DNA from: Shimia aestuarii
GTDB lineage: Bacteria > Pseudomonadota > Alphaproteobacteria > Rhodobacterales > Rhodobacteraceae
Assembly: GCF_900114635.1 (NCBI RefSeq)
Contig: NZ_FOTQ01000001.1
Coordinates: 1 to 64,000 of the forward strand
Direction of reading: 5' to 3'
Length of the DNA: 64,000 nt
The stretch's first letter is position 1; each line of letters begins with the position of its first letter. The translations under genes and the position numbers were made by a program. The notes below the pieces were generated by a model. That model was given only the letters and a program-made list of their open reading frames with translations. It made no database searches and was not told the origin of the DNA. Positions 35,455-44,786 of this stretch are shown here, piece after piece.

Positions 35455-36078
35455 TTACCTTTTTCGAACGGCCACGATCCCGCGGCTGGTCCGTGATGGC
35501 GGCCCCGACGGGAAACTGTACATCCGCTCAATGTCAAAACCGGCCTCTTGGACGAGCGCCACGATCTCACCCTCCAGAAAAGTACGATGACGCCACTGCA
35601 GCCATATGATTGCATTGCACCAATGCGGTTTGGACACCACGAGATGCAACCGGCCACCTTCGCGAAGCAGGTCGCGCATTTGCCTGAGGGCACGTAACGG
35701 ATCCGGACAATGCTCGATGACATGCGCCGCCAGAACGACTTCTGACAGACCCAAATCCGCTTCACCCAACAAGGACATTTCCATCCTCGGCTCAACGCCA
35801 CGTCTGCGTAGTGCTGTTCCGCCAAGTCCAAGCATTGTCCGGCTTGGCTCAAGCAAGATCAACTCGCGCGGCGGGCCGTTTATCGCAACCCAGGCTTCAG
35901 AGAAGGACGCTGTGCCCGCGCCAACGTCAACGACGCGCAGGTCGCCGCCGTCGTTTCGTCGTTGAGCAGAAAGAAAGCCGAGATAGGCATCATAGTATCC
36001 CAACGTGCGCATCTTGTCGCCCCAACGAGGCGCGGCGACGTCATAACGATCGGTCAAACGGGCAGTCTTTTCTGCCAT
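35455..36078 (-). CDS. Class I SAM-dependent methyltransferase
   Basis: A 207-residue enzyme of the Methyltransf_11/25 type. RVVDVGAGTASFSEAW (about residues 48-63) is motif I, ILLEPSRTML the acidic loop, and VVLAAHVIEHCPDPLRAL motif IV. EGGRLHLVVSKPH follows. The substrate is unknown. Its 5' flank has an intact SnoaL-like gene and its 3' flank a broken copy of the same gene, which suggests insertion or duplication around this locus. Confidence 0.85.
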   Translation of the reverse strand: MAEKTARLTDRYDVAAPRWGDKMRTLGYYDAYLGFLSAQRRNDGGDLRVVDVGAGTASFSEAWVAINGPPRELILLEPSRTMLGLGGTALRRRGVEPRMEMSLLGEADLGLSEVVLAAHVIEHCPDPLRALRQMRDLLREGGRLHLVVSKPHWCNAIIWLQWRHRTFLEGEIVALVQEAGFDIERMYSFPSGPPSRTSRGIVAVRKR

Positions 36079-36256
36079 CAGACGAACCCTCCATCGAGTT
36101 CTGCGACAACCTGATCTCTACGTCAAAACCCGGCCCTTTGATACCCTGCTGTGTCGCGTGCAACGGGCAAAACACCGCCATCGAAGTGCAATGATACCCC
36201 GACCCGCGGTTCAGGATGACAAATGCCATCCGACAATATCCCGACGCGTCGCCATC

Positions 36257-37015
36257 TCAGAACTTGCCGTTGTTGTTCTTCCATTGATCCTTGGGGGCAA
36301 TGGTTTCCACCGTGGTCCACTGCTCGACGATCCTGTCCGCCTCAAGGCGGAACAGATCGTAATAGCTTGTTGGCAGATTGCCCCGACGCCCTTCGCTCAT
36401 GCACAACACGAAATTGCCTTCCGCCAGGACCCGGTGCAGCCGATCATACCGCCTTGCCCCCGGCCCAGTGGCCTCGTTCTGCAACACCGCCCACAACGCG
36501 TCGGCCCCATCACCGATATCCGGGTCATGCTGGATCAGATCCGCCGCCACGTATTCGGGCAGGCGCGCGCGCTGCTGCCCAATCAGCACCTCCTCGACAA
36601 AGGCCCGCGCCCGCGCCCTGTTCGCCTCGGTCCTCTCGAGATCCGTGATCCCGGTCTCCCCATCAAGCATGCCCCGCCCGGACGGGTTCGGCCCGCGCTC
36701 CGGCTGGATATTGTCCCAGTGCTCGACGGCGAGCCCGTCTTCAAAGCGAAACACCTCGAACGCGACCCGAAGCCTGTCAAAATCATAAAGGTTATGGGCA
36801 AACGCGAAATCACCATCCTCGAAGACCCTGACAAACGTCACCTTCGGATTGGTTTTGGACAGCCGCGCAAACAGCGCCGCCAACCCCTCGCTGCCCTCGT
36901 GGGTCTGCGGGTTGTGCTGGACATAGCGCGCTTCGTTCACCACCGCCGCCGCCTCGGGATCGCCGGTTTCGATCCCCTTGAGCAGCTTTTGCAAAAGATC
37001 CTTTTTCGACGTCAT
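36257..37015 (-). CDS. Two-domain SnoaL-like (NTF2-fold) protein
   Basis: A 252-residue protein made of two NTF2/SnoaL-like units. Residues about 5-120 include ARYVQHNPQTHEG and EVFRFEDGLAVEHWDNIQP. Residues about 125-250 include YVAADLIQHDPDIGDGADAL and DLFRLEADRIVEQWTTVE. Each unit has the QHNP/QHDP and EHWD/EQWT motifs of the family. Single-domain relatives are common secreted or cytoplasmic proteins of unclear role. GAGGGG precedes the ATG at 37015; the open frame to 37111 has no better start. Confidence 0.82.
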   Translation of the reverse strand: MTSKKDLLQKLLKGIETGDPEAAAVVNEARYVQHNPQTHEGSEGLAALFARLSKTNPKVTFVRVFEDGDFAFAHNLYDFDRLRVAFEVFRFEDGLAVEHWDNIQPERGPNPSGRGMLDGETGITDLERTEANRARARAFVEEVLIGQQRARLPEYVAADLIQHDPDIGDGADALWAVLQNEATGPGARRYDRLHRVLAEGNFVLCMSEGRRGNLPTSYYDLFRLEADRIVEQWTTVETIAPKDQWKNNNGKF

Positions 37016-37176
37016 CACAGTCCCCTCGTTTGTCCCCGCCCATTCAATCACGACCACGTGCGAACGGAAATCAAAACGATCAACCCGGTTGACGCCCCTT
37101 CCTTCCCGCAAAGACCTGCCCCCCCCCTGCCCGGCGAACCGGCTACAGGTCGCTCACATCCCGACTTGTTTGTGGA

Positions 37177-38191
37177 TCACAATCCGGCAAGAAAGGCCCG
37201 CGCCTGCGGCACCCATTTTTCCGGCTCGACGGAAGTGGAATAATGCCCCATGTGGCTGCGCACTTCATGGAATGTCACCTCTGCGCCCGCTGCACGCATC
37301 TCCTCGGCAACCCCTTGTCCGATCGAGGCCGGGTAGAATTCATCGGTATCGCAAAGCACATAGAAGAACCTCGCGCGAATGCGGTCGAGCCTGTCCGAGA
37401 CGTCAAAATCTCCGATCGCCGAATTCAAGACGATCAGGCTCATGGGATCGAATTCGTCGGCCCATTCCGCCGACGTTTCGTGCAAGAGTTTCTCGACATC
37501 CCGTCTTGGCATCTGGCCTTCGAACTTTTCCATGAACTGGTAGGACAGCAGGGTTCTGATCCGGATGCGGGTCATCACGTCCCAGAGCCCCCCCCGCTTC
37601 TGCATAATGTCCATCGTTCCAATTGGGGTCCGCTTGCAGTTCGGCGACAAGTTCAGGCAAGGCCGCGCTGGTTCCGAACTGGCTCACCGGGCCGCAGTCG
37701 GCGGCGATAATGCCCCGCATGGCCCGAGGATAGGTGACCGCCCACTGAAACGACAGCAATCCCCCAACTGATCCACCAGCCACGGCAAGAAGCTGATCAA
37801 TGCCCAAAGCATCAATAAGACATTTCTGCGCGCGGACCATGTCTTCAAGCGTGATTTCGGGAAAATCGGCGCCCCAGGCCCGCCCTGTCTCCGGGTTCAA
37901 GGAGTTCGGCCCGGTCGTGCCGTAGGAAGAGCCGAGCATATTCGAGGAAATGACGCAGAATTTGTCCGTGTCGAGGAGCTTTCCGGGGCCGATGATGCCA
38001 TCCCACCAACCTTCACGTAAGTCGGGAGTCGTTCGACCGACGGCATGATGCGTGCTTGTCGTTCCGTGGTGCACAAGAACTGCGTTCGATCTTTCGGCAT
38101 TCAGGTCGCCGTAGCACTCGTAGGCGATGTCCAGCTCGGGCAGCACGAAACCGGACTGCAAGCGAAAATGCGATGTACGATAGCTCGGCAT
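37177..38191 (-). pseudogene. MetX-like alpha/beta hydrolase, frameshifted at a G8 tract
   Basis: Two overlapping frames (37403-38191 and the part of 37177-37650 after the break) read as one homoserine O-acetyltransferase-family hydrolase of about 337 residues. The first carries VLVHHGTTSTHHAVG and AGGSVGGLLSFQWA with the nucleophile Ser. The second carries LCDTDEFYPAS (Asp) and SHMGHYSTSVEPEKW (His), so the triad is split. The frame changes at eight Cs on the plus strand (37588-37595); one base fewer would restore a single frame. It could be a true pseudogene, a phase-variable tract or a sequencing error. The short length argues for a generic acyltransferase/hydrolase rather than MetX. Confidence 0.8.
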
Positions 38192-38341
38192 TGAAGATGC
38201 CTCCGGACTTCACCGCTCAAATCCTATCACGAAATGAATGAAAAGTCCCGTTCTCGCGGTCCTGTGCAGCCCGCTCCGGGCGCTCGCCCGCGCCCTCAAT
38301 CCGGTCCACGCACCCGCCCCGAGAGCCGATCGCCGGCCAAC

Positions 38342-38370
38342 AAAAAAGCCCCGCCGTTTCCGGCGGGGCT
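38342..38370 (-). terminator. Rho-independent terminator of rpsA
   Basis: On the minus strand, AGCCCCGCCG (complement of 38361-38370), a GAAA loop and the perfect complementary arm are followed by six Ts. It lies 24 bases past the rpsA stop. Confidence 0.95.
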
Positions 38371-38393
38371 TCTCAAATCGTATGTCGAAAGAC

Positions 38394-40073
38394 TTACTCG
38401 TCGCCCGACTTGAGCGCGGCGCCCAGGATATCGCCCAGCGATGCACCCGAATCCGACGAACCGTACTGTTCCACGGCTTCTTTCTCTTCGGCGATCTCGC
38501 GTGCCTTGATCGACAGGCCCAGACGACGGGTCTTGCTGTCCACGTTGGTCACGCGCACATCAACCTTGTCACCGACCGAGAAACGCTCGGGGCGCTGCTC
38601 TGCACGGTCACGGCTCAGGTCCGAACGACGGATGAACGATTTCATGCCTTCGTACTCGACCTCGATGCCGCCATCTTCGATCGCGGTCACTTCAACGGTG
38701 ATGACCGAGCCACGCTTCACGCCGCCAACGGCTTCTGCGAACTTGTCACCGCCCAGCGCCTTGATCGACAGCGAGATACGCTCCTTGTCGATGTCGACTT
38801 CCGAGACAACCGCCTGGACAACGTCGCCCTTGCGGTAGTTCTGGATGGCGTCTTCGCCACGCTCGTCCCAGCTGAGGTCCGAAAGGTGAACCATGCCGTC
38901 GATCTCGCCCGGCAGGCCAATGAACAGACCGAATTCGGTGATGTTCTTGACTTCGCCTTCGACCTGCGTGCCCTCGGGGTGGGTTTCTGCAAACACTTCC
39001 CACGGGTTGCGCATGGTCTGCTTGAGACCCAGCGAAACGCGACGCTTGGCGCCGTCGATTTCGAGAACCATGACGTCCACTTCCTGGCTCGTCGAGACGA
39101 TCTTGCCGGGGTGTACGTTCTTCTTGGTCCAGGACATTTCGCTGACGTGCACGAGACCTTCGACACCCGGCTCCAGCTCCACGAAGGCGCCGTAATCGGT
39201 GATGTTGGTCACGCGGCCCTTGTGGACCGACGACAGCGGGTACTTGGCGGCCACGAGATCCCACGGATCGTCCTGCAGCTGCTTCATGCCCAGCGAAATG
39301 CGGTGGGTTTCCTTGTTGATCTTGATGACCTGTACCTTGACAGTTTCACCGATCGTCAGGATTTCCGACGGGTGGTTCACACGGCGCCATGCCATGTCGG
39401 TGACGTGCAGAAGCCCGTCAACACCGCCCAGGTCAACAAACGCACCGTATTCGGTGATGTTCTTGACGACACCGTCCACGGCCTGACCTTCGTGCAGGTT
39501 GCCGATAACCTCGGCGCGCTGCTCGGCGCGGGACTCTTCGAGGATCGCGCGACGCGATACAACGATGTTGCCACGGCGACGGTCCATTTTCAGGATCTGG
39601 AACGGCTGCTTCAGACCCATCAGCGGGCCGGCGTCGCGCACGGGGCGCACGTCAACCTGCGAACCGGGCAGGAAGGCCACGGCGCCGCCGAGATCGACGG
39701 TGAAGCCACCTTTGACACGACCAAAGATCGCACCTTCGACGCGCTGGTCGTCGGCATATGCTTTTTCCAGGCGGTCCCATGCTTCTTCACGGCGGGCCAT
39801 CTCGCGCGAGATAACCGCTTCGCCGCGGGCGTTTTCAGCCGCGCGCAGGAAGACTTCCACTTCGTCGCCAACGGCGATTTCAGGAGCTTCACCCGGGTTT
39901 GCGAATTCTTTCAGATCAACGCGGCCTTCCATCTTGTAGCCGACGTCGATGATGGCTTGGCCTGCTTCGATTGCGATGACCTTGCCTTTGACAACCGAAC
40001 CCTCGTTCGGGGTGTCCATTTCGAAGCTTTCATTAAGGAGGGCTTCGAATTCCTCCATGGTTGCGTTAGCCAT
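38394..40073 (-). CDS. rpsA: Ribosomal protein bS1
   Basis: A 559-residue protein with six S1 RNA-binding repeats, for example VVKGKVIAIEAGQAIIDVG, VVKNITEYGAFVDLGGVDG, GRVTNITDYGAFVELEPGVEG and VKNITEFGLFIGLPGEIDG. It brings mRNA to the 30S subunit. I chose the ATG at 40073, behind AAAGGA; the frame extends to 40190 but with unrelated sequence. In relatives rpsA directly follows cmk. Here four genes (aldo/keto reductase, Hint, ATP-grasp, DUF6525-like) lie between them. Confidence 0.98.
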   Translation of the reverse strand: MANATMEEFEALLNESFEMDTPNEGSVVKGKVIAIEAGQAIIDVGYKMEGRVDLKEFANPGEAPEIAVGDEVEVFLRAAENARGEAVISREMARREEAWDRLEKAYADDQRVEGAIFGRVKGGFTVDLGGAVAFLPGSQVDVRPVRDAGPLMGLKQPFQILKMDRRRGNIVVSRRAILEESRAEQRAEVIGNLHEGQAVDGVVKNITEYGAFVDLGGVDGLLHVTDMAWRRVNHPSEILTIGETVKVQVIKINKETHRISLGMKQLQDDPWDLVAAKYPLSSVHKGRVTNITDYGAFVELEPGVEGLVHVSEMSWTKKNVHPGKIVSTSQEVDVMVLEIDGAKRRVSLGLKQTMRNPWEVFAETHPEGTQVEGEVKNITEFGLFIGLPGEIDGMVHLSDLSWDERGEDAIQNYRKGDVVQAVVSEVDIDKERISLSIKALGGDKFAEAVGGVKRGSVITVEVTAIEDGGIEVEYEGMKSFIRRSDLSRDRAEQRPERFSVGDKVDVRVTNVDSKTRRLGLSIKAREIAEEKEAVEQYGSSDSGASLGDILGAALKSGDE

Positions 40074-40196
40074 GTGGCGTTTCATTCCTTTACAAACATT
40101 TTTGCGGGCCACGCGGTTGTCTCCGCCGGTCTTGGTTTCGTTACGTCCCGGGCCGTTTGGCCAAGAAAACGGGCGTGGTGTCACACACAAACAAGA

Positions 40197-40222
40197 AGGG
40201 CCGGAGGATTTCCTCGGGCCCT
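40197..40222 (-). promoter_or_regulatory. Hairpin in the rpsA leader region
   Basis: AGGGCCCGAGG and CCTCCGGCCCT with a four-base loop form a near-perfect stem on the minus strand, about 125 bases before the rpsA ATG. bS1 often regulates its own synthesis, so a leader structure is plausible. It could instead be an upstream attenuator-like terminator, but only a weak T-rich tail follows. Confidence 0.35.
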
Positions 40223-40308
40223 ACTCACCACATCCGCGACTCTTGACGGTCTCTGGACAGGCGCGCGTATAGCTCAACGCGGGTATGAGCGCAAGTCCCA
40301 TACCCGTG

Positions 40309-40500
40309 CTACGCCTGTGTGAAACGATCCCGCCGCAGCATCGCCCGTTCCACCTCGCTCAGACGCTGCAACGCCGCCTCCGGGTCCCGTCGCCCGCCCG
40401 CCTTTTCCCAGATCGCCCGCGCCGAGGCCGGGCTCCACGGAAGGGCTGCCTGTGACAACCACCCCCGCAAGGCCGGGGGCAAGCGGTCAAAGGATGTCAT
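40309..40500 (-). CDS. Small DUF6525-like protein
   Basis: About 63 residues from the ATG at 40500, which follows GGGAGGGG. LPPALRGWLSQAALPWSPAS and ARAIWEKAGG look like the DUF6525 family I associate with Rhodobacteraceae. The frame continues upstream and includes NLNSSLRRRRREG, which may also belong to the protein (possible GTG start at 40572). It is basic with no membrane segment, and of unknown role. Confidence 0.6.
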   Translation of the reverse strand: MTSFDRLPPALRGWLSQAALPWSPASARAIWEKAGGRRDPEAALQRLSEVERAMLRRDRFTQA

Positions 40501-40659
40501 CGCGCACCCCTCCCGGCGGCGGCGCCGCAAACTGCTGTTGAGATTGCGTTCTATGTCATGATCCTCTTGCACCCACCGCACCGACCATCGGCACGCGACG
40601 CAATATGTAATAACATTACATACAAAAGATGCAAGCACCCCCGGCATGTGCGCGCCCGT

Positions 40660-41574
40660 TCAGCCGACCTTCGGCAACGTCCACATATCACCCGCCGCGC
40701 GTTCGAACTCGGGGGGATCGAAATTGCCGATACCGCTTGTCGGATAAACCGTGATCTCGCACAGCCAGAACCGGCTCTTGGTGACAAGGAAGTCGATCCG
40801 CAGCATGTCGACCCCTTCCCCCAGCTTTTCCGCCACCTCGATCAGGTCGTCCAGATAGGGCGGCGCGGGCATATCGCCCAGCACCCCGAAGGGCTTGGTG
40901 GTACGGATACGGAACGTCGCCGCAATCCGGTTCCAGTCCGCATCGAACAACCCGCATTTGTTGCTGCCATATTGCATCAGGTACATGAACCGCAGCTTGC
41001 CATCGAACACAAAGCATTTCAGGTCCGAGATATGCGCGCCCTCTTCCGTCCGGATCAGCTCTTCCGCAACGATACCGCGTTCGGCACCCCAGTATCCCCA
41101 CTCATGCACTTCCTGCCCATAGGTCCGCCCGACCCAGCGCGTGCATTGCCGACGGATTTCGTCCCGGTCATAATCTTCGCCCGGCAAAATGATACGGCTC
41201 CATCCCGAGCCGTGATTGCCCTTGAGAATGGCCCCATCGCCAAACGTATCGAAGGGAATGTCCTCCGGGTTGCGCCCATGCCAAAGCAGGCGCGTCGTCA
41301 ACGCCTCGGCACGCGCCTTGCCAAGACGTTCCTCGAAATAGGCACGGCATTTCACGCGATCGGTAAAAACCGGGAAAAGCGGATTGCGGTCATGGACCTT
41401 GCGCCACTGGACCTTCTCGCTGAACCCCTTGGGATCACGAAGGTCGGGGTCCGCACCAAAGGTCCCGGCATATTCCGCCTTCAGCCGCTTGTAGCCTCGG
41501 GCCTTGTCAATGCGGCCTTCGATGGCGCTGATCTTGCGGAGAAAGAAGTATTTCAGGGCATTCCACCGGGACAT
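40660..41574 (-). CDS. TupA-like ATP-grasp protein
   Basis: About 304 residues resembling the TupA-like ATP-grasp family found in capsule and exopolysaccharide loci. Typical stretches are FSEKVQWRKVHDRNPL, RVKCRAYFEERLG, AILKGNHGSGWSRII (ATP-grasp central loop), VAEELI, DLKCFVFDGKLRFM and LRIDFLVTKSRFWLCEIT with the acidic Mg site. Such proteins are thought to ligate a carboxylate to an amine or modify a polymer. The start could also be the ATG at 41616. It lies downstream of the Hint gene on the same strand. Confidence 0.78.
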   Translation of the reverse strand: MSRWNALKYFFLRKISAIEGRIDKARGYKRLKAEYAGTFGADPDLRDPKGFSEKVQWRKVHDRNPLFPVFTDRVKCRAYFEERLGKARAEALTTRLLWHGRNPEDIPFDTFGDGAILKGNHGSGWSRIILPGEDYDRDEIRRQCTRWVGRTYGQEVHEWGYWGAERGIVAEELIRTEEGAHISDLKCFVFDGKLRFMYLMQYGSNKCGLFDADWNRIAATFRIRTTKPFGVLGDMPAPPYLDDLIEVAEKLGEGVDMLRIDFLVTKSRFWLCEITVYPTSGIGNFDPPEFERAAGDMWTLPKVG

Positions 41575-41692
41575 TTTCGAAACCTGGATCGTCGACTTGC
41601 GTCTCCTATACAGCATGCCCTGACGGGAACAAGACACCCCGCCCCAAAGCCTTTCCATGCATGGAAACTGGCGCCAATTGGCGCCATCCGGC

Positions 41693-42754
41693 TCAGGCCA
41701 CGGCCTGCCAGCGCCCGCCCGAAGCCTGCTTGCTGGCACCGTCTCCGTCCCCGAACCCGGCGCACTCCAAAAGCGTCTCGCCTTCCCACCGGGTCAGACA
41801 GGGGCGCGCCAACGGCCCGTATGCCGACCAATCGCCCTCAAGATGCGGGAACGCCCGCGCCATGCGCGCCCGCGCCGCCGGCGTCAGGCTGGCCACCGCC
41901 TGATCCCCCGGATACAGGCTTTCCGCCCCAAGCCCCTCGGCCATGATGACTTCGTGCTGCTCGAACATCAGGTGGAAATAGTCGATCCCGCCCGCCGGGT
42001 CCGCCACCTGCCCGCCAAACCGCGCGAAACTCACCGCTGGAAACAGCACTGCGGCCTCGCGAAACAGGATTTCCGCCTGCCAGCCGCGAAACAGGATGCG
42101 ATGTTGCGGCGACACCCACAGGTCGCGGCGTGGCATACCCTTGCCCAGTTGCCCCGCCCGGATACAAATCGGCCGGTATTGCGGCTCCAGAAGCAACTCG
42201 GCCTGGCTCATCCGACGCTCCGCGATCCAGCGGATCTCGCTCGATCCACCCGCCTCGGTCGTCACCCTGTCCCCGATGATCAGGCGTTCCACCGGAACCG
42301 GCCCCCTTGGCGTGTCGATCAGCGTGCCACGCACGAAACAGATCGGAATGTTCACTACGTCCGACCAGCCGTTCAGATCATGCGCCCCGTTTGGAAACGC
42401 ATCCATCGTGGCCTGCGAGACACCGTTGGGAAAGAGGAAAAGCCGTTGACCGTCCTCGGTCGTGATCACCACGATCGGTTCCCCGCGCAGGTCTTCGCCA
42501 TTGACGTTCCTGAGCTTGTTGGAATTGGGCAGCGTCCCTGAGAATTCGACCGTGAAACTCATCTCCACGCCGTTGATGATCACCGTCGTGTTCGGGTCCG
42601 GCAATCCGCCGTTGGGCTGAAGCTTGAGGTTGCCCGAAGTCCCGCTGGAAAACGTGATTTCGGTCGTGGGAACACTGTTGGTGTTCTCCGCATTCAGATA
42701 GGAGTTATTCGCCGTGTTGCTGTCGCCACGTGCGAAAAAGCTGATCGTCGCCAT
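41693..42754 (-). CDS. Hint-domain protein (Hedgehog/intein type)
   Basis: A 353-residue protein. The N-terminal part (about residues 1-135) is Asn/Thr-rich and beta-type. ICFVRGTLIDTPRGPVPVE begins the Hint domain with the self-splicing-type Cys; WVSPQHRILFRG carries the conserved His block. GGIDYFHLMFEQHEVIMAEG and LYPGD complete the Hint_2 layout common in roseobacters. Secreted or surface-associated autoprocessing is plausible but unproven. The ATG at 42754 has GAGGCGGG upstream; an earlier in-frame ATG lies at 42769. Confidence 0.85.
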   Translation of the reverse strand: MATISFFARGDSNTANNSYLNAENTNSVPTTEITFSSGTSGNLKLQPNGGLPDPNTTVIINGVEMSFTVEFSGTLPNSNKLRNVNGEDLRGEPIVVITTEDGQRLFLFPNGVSQATMDAFPNGAHDLNGWSDVVNIPICFVRGTLIDTPRGPVPVERLIIGDRVTTEAGGSSEIRWIAERRMSQAELLLEPQYRPICIRAGQLGKGMPRRDLWVSPQHRILFRGWQAEILFREAAVLFPAVSFARFGGQVADPAGGIDYFHLMFEQHEVIMAEGLGAESLYPGDQAVASLTPAARARMARAFPHLEGDWSAYGPLARPCLTRWEGETLLECAGFGDGDGASKQASGGRWQAVA

Positions 42755-43111
42755 GTCTGCCCGCCTCAACCGGACTGACCCGTTTTCGGGCCTTTTTGTG
42801 ACCCCTTTTTCGGGATCTTGAGGTCTATCAGACAGCGAAACCCGCCGTTATTCAAGGCGCATAAAAAGTTTCATCTCATTTGTGACATATTTCAACACAG
42901 CCGCAGACGCCAGGAATCCCGGCGAAAACGCCCCGTGCGCTCCGGTCGGGCCGCAGATCTTAACAAACCCTTGCGCCCGCTCCGTTAACACCTGCCCGAA
43001 TGGCGGTGTTCTGAGTGCGATACCGACGCGATACCGACGTCAAACCGACGCGATACCGACAGGCAATACCAGCAAAACAAGGCCGTTAACCTTCGAATCG
43101 ACCTGAAAGCC
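42755..43111. other. Intergenic region with a tandem 11-base repeat array
   Basis: About 357 bases between the Hint gene start and the aldo/keto reductase stop. The four-unit tandem repeat (43017-43060) is listed separately. Short hairpins followed by T-rich sequence occur near 42780-42820 on the plus strand. No gene seen. Confidence 0.55.
43017..43060. repeat. Four tandem 11-base repeats
   Basis: GCGATACCGAC occurs at 43017-43027, 43028-43038 and 43050-43060. The third unit (43039-43049) is a variant, GTCAAACCGAC. Units are contiguous and about one helical turn long, so a protein could bind them on one face. They lie about 260 bases upstream of the Hint gene. Confidence 0.85.
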
Positions 43112-44113
43112 CTAACAATAGCGTTCCGGCCCGTCCCATTGGTCCACGCTGTAGCGATCCCCATGCGCCCAGCCCGCCGGCAGCGCGGTTTCAATCGCGA
43201 CCAAGTCCTCGGCGCTCAGCGTGATCTCGGCCCCCCGCACCAGTTCCTCGAAATGCGCCACAGACCGGGTGCCGGGAATGGCAAAGACCTCTTCGCCCTG
43301 CGCCAGCACCCATGCCATTGCCAGCGATGCCGCCGGAACGCCCATGTCGCGCGCAAGGGCGCGAAACGGTTCTGTCGCCTTGATATTGTTGGAATAATTC
43401 GGTTCCTGAAACCGCGGATTACTGCGCGGCCAGGGCAGATCGGGAATGCGGCTGGCCGGAATCGGCTCGTCTGTCAGAAAGGACCGCCCCACCGGGCCAA
43501 ACGCCACCAACGCCGTCCCCAATGCCTTGCAGGTCTGCACGAGTCCCAGTTCCGGCGACCGGACACCAAGCGAGTATTCCGACTGCACCGCATCCACCGG
43601 ATGTTCCGCCGCCGCCCTGCGCAACGAACTCGGTGCGATCTCGCTGAACCCTATCCCCTTGATCTTGCCCTTCTTTTTCAGGGTTGCGAGGGTTCCCGCC
43701 ACCTCTTCAACTGGCACTGCCTGATCCCGGCGATGCACATAGAACAGGTCCACATGGTCCGTGCCCATCCGATGCAGGCTCTTGTCGAGCTCCTCTTCGA
43801 GATGCGCCAAGTCATTGCGGTAACAGCGTTTTCCATCGCCGTCCTTGGTGATGCTCGCCTTGGTGGCGATAAAGAACCGCTCCCGCGTCCCGGCGCCCCG
43901 CATTTTCAGGAATTCCCCGATTGTCTCCTCCGAACCGCCCATGCCATAGACATTGGCAGTGTCCAGATGCGTCACCCCAGCCTCCAGTGCCGCGTCGAGA
44001 ACCGCATAGGAGTTTTCCCGCGTGGTCGGCCCATAGAAATTGCCAAAGGACATTGCCCCGACGCCCACAACCGAAACTTCCGGCCCCTGCGGCCCAAGCC
44101 TGCGCGTTTTCAT
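43112..44113 (-). CDS. Aldo/keto reductase
   Basis: A 333-residue NADPH-dependent reductase. The catalytic tetrad is visible: Asp in THLDTANVYGMG, Tyr in the same motif, Lys in FFIATKAS and His in DLFYVHRRD. GFSEIAPSSLRRA and VFAIPGTRSVAHFEE contact the cofactor. Close relatives reduce aldehydes or act as general detoxifiers. AGGGGG precedes the ATG at 44113. It starts one base after the cmk stop, so it sits in the aroA-cmk transcript. Confidence 0.92.
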   Translation of the reverse strand: MKTRRLGPQGPEVSVVGVGAMSFGNFYGPTTRENSYAVLDAALEAGVTHLDTANVYGMGGSEETIGEFLKMRGAGTRERFFIATKASITKDGDGKRCYRNDLAHLEEELDKSLHRMGTDHVDLFYVHRRDQAVPVEEVAGTLATLKKKGKIKGIGFSEIAPSSLRRAAAEHPVDAVQSEYSLGVRSPELGLVQTCKALGTALVAFGPVGRSFLTDEPIPASRIPDLPWPRSNPRFQEPNYSNNIKATEPFRALARDMGVPAASLAMAWVLAQGEEVFAIPGTRSVAHFEELVRGAEITLSAEDLVAIETALPAGWAHGDRYSVDQWDGPERYC

Positions 44114-44114
44114 C

Positions 44115-44729
44115 TCAACCCCCTTGTTTTCTTGCTTCCACGGCCGCCACCGCCTGTGCCACCGCGGCCTCGATACTGAGGTTGGACGTGTCGATTTCCA
44201 CCGCATCCTCGGCGGCCACCAACGGCGCCTCGGCGCGCTCGCGGTCGCGCTGGTCGCGCTCGATCACGTCCGCCAGAACCTGCTCGCGGCTCACCTCCAG
44301 CCCCTTGGCCTCCAGTTCCAGAAACCGCCGCTCTGCCCGCACCTCGGCGCTTGCAGTTACAAAAAGCTTGGCCTCGGCCTCGGGGCAGATCACCGTGCCA
44401 ATATCGCGCCCGTCCAGCACCGCGCCGCCCGCGCGCCGGGCAAAAGCACGCTGAAAATCCACCAATGCCGCGCGCACATCCGGGATCACCGCCACCTTGC
44501 TCGCCGCCTGCGCCACTTCGGGGGTGCGCAAGGCGTCGTTTTCAAGGTCCTCCGCCACCAGCGCGCGGGCCGCCTCGATCGGGTCCGTGCCATCCAGCGT
44601 CTTGGCCCCCACCGCCCGGTACAACAGCCCGGTGTCAAGGTGCCCGAACCCGAAATGCGCCGCGACAGCCTTGGAAATCGTACCTTTTCCGGCCGCTGCC
44701 GGGCCGTCGATTGCGATGGTAAAACTCAT
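44115..44729 (-). CDS. cmk: Cytidylate kinase
   Basis: A 204-residue enzyme that phosphorylates CMP/d[22 protein letters not shown] is the P-loop and YRAVG with [19 protein letters not shown] the CMP site and LID region. GAGGAAC precedes the ATG at 44729. Normally it is adjacent to aroA; here two membrane-protein genes intervene. Confidence 0.96.
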   Translation of the reverse strand: MSFTIAIDGPAAAGKGTISKAVAAHFGFGHLDTGLLYRAVGAKTLDGTDPIEAARALVAEDLENDALRTPEVAQAASKVAVIPDVRAALVDFQRAFARRAGGAVLDGRDIGTVICPEAEAKLFVTASAEVRAERRFLELEAKGLEVSREQVLADVIERDQRDRERAEAPLVAAEDAVEIDTSNLSIEAAVAQAVAAVEARKQGG

Positions 44730-44786
44730 GATGTTCCTCAAATTTCCTGACGTTCATCTATCCCAGCCAAGGCGCCGGGATGCAAG

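Noticed and set aside
37177-38191. Programmed ribosomal frameshift
   Set aside because: A plain G8 tract with no evident slippery heptamer context, stimulatory hairpin or family precedent is better explained by an indel or sequencing error.
38238-40322. 694-codon plus-strand frame
   Set aside because: It is antisense to rpsA. The six S1 repeats and the terminator fix the true strand.
43017-43060. CRISPR array
   Set aside because: Units are 11 bases and contiguous with no spacers, and no cas gene is present in the window.
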